NCBI GenBank assembly: GCA_012799155.1
Contig: JAAZLV010000307.1
Coordinates: forward strand, 1 to 25,420
Length of the DNA stretch: 25,420 nucleotides
Source: Bacteroidales bacterium
GTDB taxonomy: Bacteria; Bacteroidota; Bacteroidia; Bacteroidales; Dysgonomonadaceae
Direction of reading: 5' to 3'
Shown here piece by piece: positions 24,701-25,420 of this stretch. Below the pieces are notes generated by a model, which did not search any database, had not been told where the DNA came from, and saw nothing but the letters and a program-made list of their open reading frames with translations. The translations under genes and the position numbers were made by a program. How positions within the stretch are numbered: the stretch's first letter is position 1; each line of letters opens with the position of its first letter.

Positions 24701-25170
24701 TAGCGGTTGTCATAGGTAATATAGGGATCACTCATGTCAACCCAGTAACCCATCTTGCGGGTCAACTCCTCCCATTCACGTGTATATTTCATCACTTCGG
24801 TGCGACAGGCAGCGTTGTACTCCTCCACACTGATCTTCTTGCCGATATCCTCTTTGGTGATGCCGAGCGTCTTCTCCACACCAAGTTCTACCGGTAAACC
24901 GTGGGTATCCCAACCCGCTTTCCGGTCGACCAGGAACCCCTTCATCGTTTTGTAGCGGCAGAAGATATCCTTGATGGAGCGGGCAATGACATGATGAATC
25001 CCGGGCATACCGTTTGCCGATGGAGGTCCTTCATAAAAAACGAATTGGGGATGCCCTTGACGCATCTCCAGGCTTTTTCTGAACAGATCCTTATCATCCC
25101 ACTCTTTCAGCATTTCTCTGTTTATATCTGAAAGATCCAACTGATTGTATTCCGGAAACCTATTACTCAT
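21754..25170 (-). CDS. ileS: Isoleucyl-tRNA synthetase, long eukaryote-like (IleS2-type) form with GXHH signature
   Basis: Charges tRNA-Ile with isoleucine. The 1138-residue length, KMSKR in place of KMSKS (residues 686-690), and the form of the editing domain suggest the eukaryote-like/IleS2 clade rather than the E. coli type. The class I signature, normally HXGH, reads Gly57-Ile58-His59-His60 in PPSANGMPGIHH; I checked the bases at 24991-25002. Further landmarks are RKAGWDTHGLPVE, the CP1 editing region with TTPWTLPSNM and GTGIVHIAPTFG, WFDSGAMPF, and GVDQTRGWFYTL. TTG at 25194 opens the frame; ATG at 25170 (MSNRFPEYNQL) is used. A good promoter lies 36 bases upstream. No T-box-like leader is seen, and none is expected in this phylum. 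Confidence 0.97.
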   Translation of the reverse strand: MSNRFPEYNQLDLSDINREMLKEWDDKDLFRKSLEMRQGHPQFVFYEGPPSANGMPGIHHVIARSIKDIFCRYKTMKGFLVDRKAGWDTHGLPVELGVEKTLGITKEDIGKKISVEEYNAACRTEVMKYTREWEELTRKMGYWVDMSDPYITYDNRYIETLWYLLKELYNKGLLYKGYTIQPYSPAAGTGLSTHELNQPGCYRDVKDTTCTAQFLVKNPLPEWQAFGDPFFLAWTTTPWTLPSNMLLAVGKNIEYVAVQTYNPYSGKPMTAVLAKNLLHLYFPEKNAALLLSDYKAGDKNIPYRVLDNVWKGSELAGIRYEQLIPWVKVTDKAFQVVTGDFVTTEDGTGIVHIAPTFGADDARVGKEHDVPGLTLTDKEGLLRPMVDLTGKFYPIEELDPQFVKEHINSDLYAEFAGRYVKNAYDDTLTEEDATLDVDLSVMLKQQNKVFRIEKQVHNYPHCWRTDKPVLYYPLDSWFIRSTACREEMIALNDTINWKPQSTGSGRFGKWLENLQDWNLSRSRYWGTPLPIWRTTDGKEEKCIGSVKELYEEMQKAVEAGVMQELPWKELNLKDYKELNYEQIDLHRPYVDQIILLSDSGQPMYRETDLIDVWFDSGAMPFAQVFYPHIAEDEFAKVFPADFIAEGVDQTRGWFYTLHAIAAMVKGSVAFKNVVSNGLVLDKNGNKMSKRLGNAVDPFETIGKYGSDPLRWYMITNAAPWDNLKFDIEGVEEARRKFFGTLFNTYSFFVLYANVDGFHAQYPQIEISMRPEIDRWIISLLNSLVEEVDKAYDAYEPTRAGRAIADFVNDNLSNWYVRLNRKRFWGGEMSDDKLSAYQTLYQCLVTVAQLMSPIAPFYADRLYLDLIAPGSNEMNLSVHLTDFPQADETLIDKELEEQMYLAQTASSIVLALRRKVNIKVRQPLSRIMIPVLNDQQRRNIEAVKSLIMNEVNVKSLEFIDSASEMLVKRVKPDFKKLGPRYGKIMKQLAAHIQQLDQKDVNTLEQEGCLKLMIDGQEAVITTDDVEILSEDIPGWLVGNEGRLTVALDITITPELEKEGIARELVNRIQNLRKAKAFEITDRITIRLSSHPAFDEAVTVYADYICNQVLADEIILTNKVLLDAIEIDEQTLTISIEKNS

Positions 25171-25205
25171 TGTCAATGAATTTATACCTTGCAAAATTGA
25201 AGATG

Positions 25206-25235
25206 CAAAGGTAGCAATAAATTGAGAAATGACAA
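25206..25235 (-). promoter_or_regulatory. Promoter of ileS
   Basis: On the minus strand TTG and TACCTTTG are separated by exactly 19 bases. The start would be near 25200, giving a leader of about 30 bases before the ATG at 25170. Confidence 0.72.
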
Positions 25236-25420
25236 TTGAAAATAGACGGGATCAAAATGTGATTATTTGGATGCAAGTGCATTTTACAGGTGAAGAAACC
25301 ATCCCTGAGATGGGCTGAATGCATGGCCAGATAGAAAATGAAGGATGAATATTCGCCGGGAATGGGCTTGTGCCTCTCCCATTTTTATGAAAGAGGCATG
25401 GGAGTGGATTGGGAGTGGCA
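25236..25420 (+). other. Intergenic end of the window with interleaved repeats
   Basis: I see no gene in these 185 bases. The last 50 hold two overlapping inverted repeats: TGCCTCT (25371-25377) with AGAGGCA (25392-25398), and CTCCCAT (25376-25382) with ATGGGAG (25398-25404). A 9-base direct repeat TGGGAGTGG follows at 25399-25407 and 25410-25418. Strand and role are unknown; the next gene lies beyond the window. Confidence 0.45.

Overview
The window looks like chromosomal housekeeping DNA from an anaerobic member of the Bacteroidetes, most likely Bacteroidales. The support is concordant. Eight of the upstream regions carry the Bacteroidetes-type -7 element TAnnTTTG, six of them with a TTG/TTTG 19-21 bases further upstream and one at 18. 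Several gene families are typical of that phylum (DUF4296 lipoprotein beside lspA, OstA-like protein behind a SurA-like isomerase, TraR/DksA protein without a full zinc finger, a long eukaryote-like IleRS). Lipoproteins have SSC lipoboxes. Genus cannot be fixed from the sequence alone. There is no phage, insertion sequence, CRISPR array or other mobile element, and coding density is very high; no gap exceeds 300 bases.

Layout, left to right. (1) 1-2822, minus strand: a tight unit nadC - dCMP deaminase - S41 C-terminal processing protease; the protease runs off the left edge. (2) 3066-5140, plus strand: rlmH, a secreted alpha/beta hydrolase and a 61-residue two-helix membrane protein, chained by two identical ATGAATAA start/stop overlaps. 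(3) 5137-8021: an AlkD-like HEAT-repeat protein (minus) diverging from peptidase E (plus), which converges on a sugar:proton symporter (minus). (4) 8087-8416: a tRNA-Gly(GCC)/tRNA-Leu(UAA) pair with a strong promoter and a 16-bp perfect terminator hairpin. (5) 8469-9680: a CPA2-type cation:proton antiporter. (6) 9820-13511, minus: a putative four-gene operon, tail-anchored small protein - mutL - aldo/keto reductase - Rieske-like lipoprotein. (7) 13577-16570, minus: surA-like isomerase - OstA-like protein, an envelope biogenesis pair. (8) 16754-19474: pyruvate phosphate dikinase with a textbook terminator. (9) 19599-25170, minus: ileS, dksA-like, lspA and a DUF4296 lipoprotein whose GTG start overlaps the end of lspA.

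Functionally the genes cover NAD synthesis, pyrimidine deoxynucleotide supply, ribosome and tRNA function, mismatch repair, PEP/pyruvate interconversion, ion and sugar transport, and outer membrane and lipoprotein biogenesis. I found no obvious new multi-gene system. The observations best worth following are departures from family consensus inside recognisable genes: an IleRS whose HXGH signature is rearranged to GIHH (the arrangement linked to very high mupirocin resistance), a MutL whose endonuclease motifs are degenerate, a Rieske-like lipoprotein with a CxH/CxxC ligand set, a DksA-family protein keeping only one of four zinc cysteines, and an AlkD-like protein without the expected catalytic Trp/Asp.

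Many start codons were shortened from the longest open frame because the longest frame opens at TTG or GTG while a nearby ATG better matches the family, the signal peptide or the promoter position.
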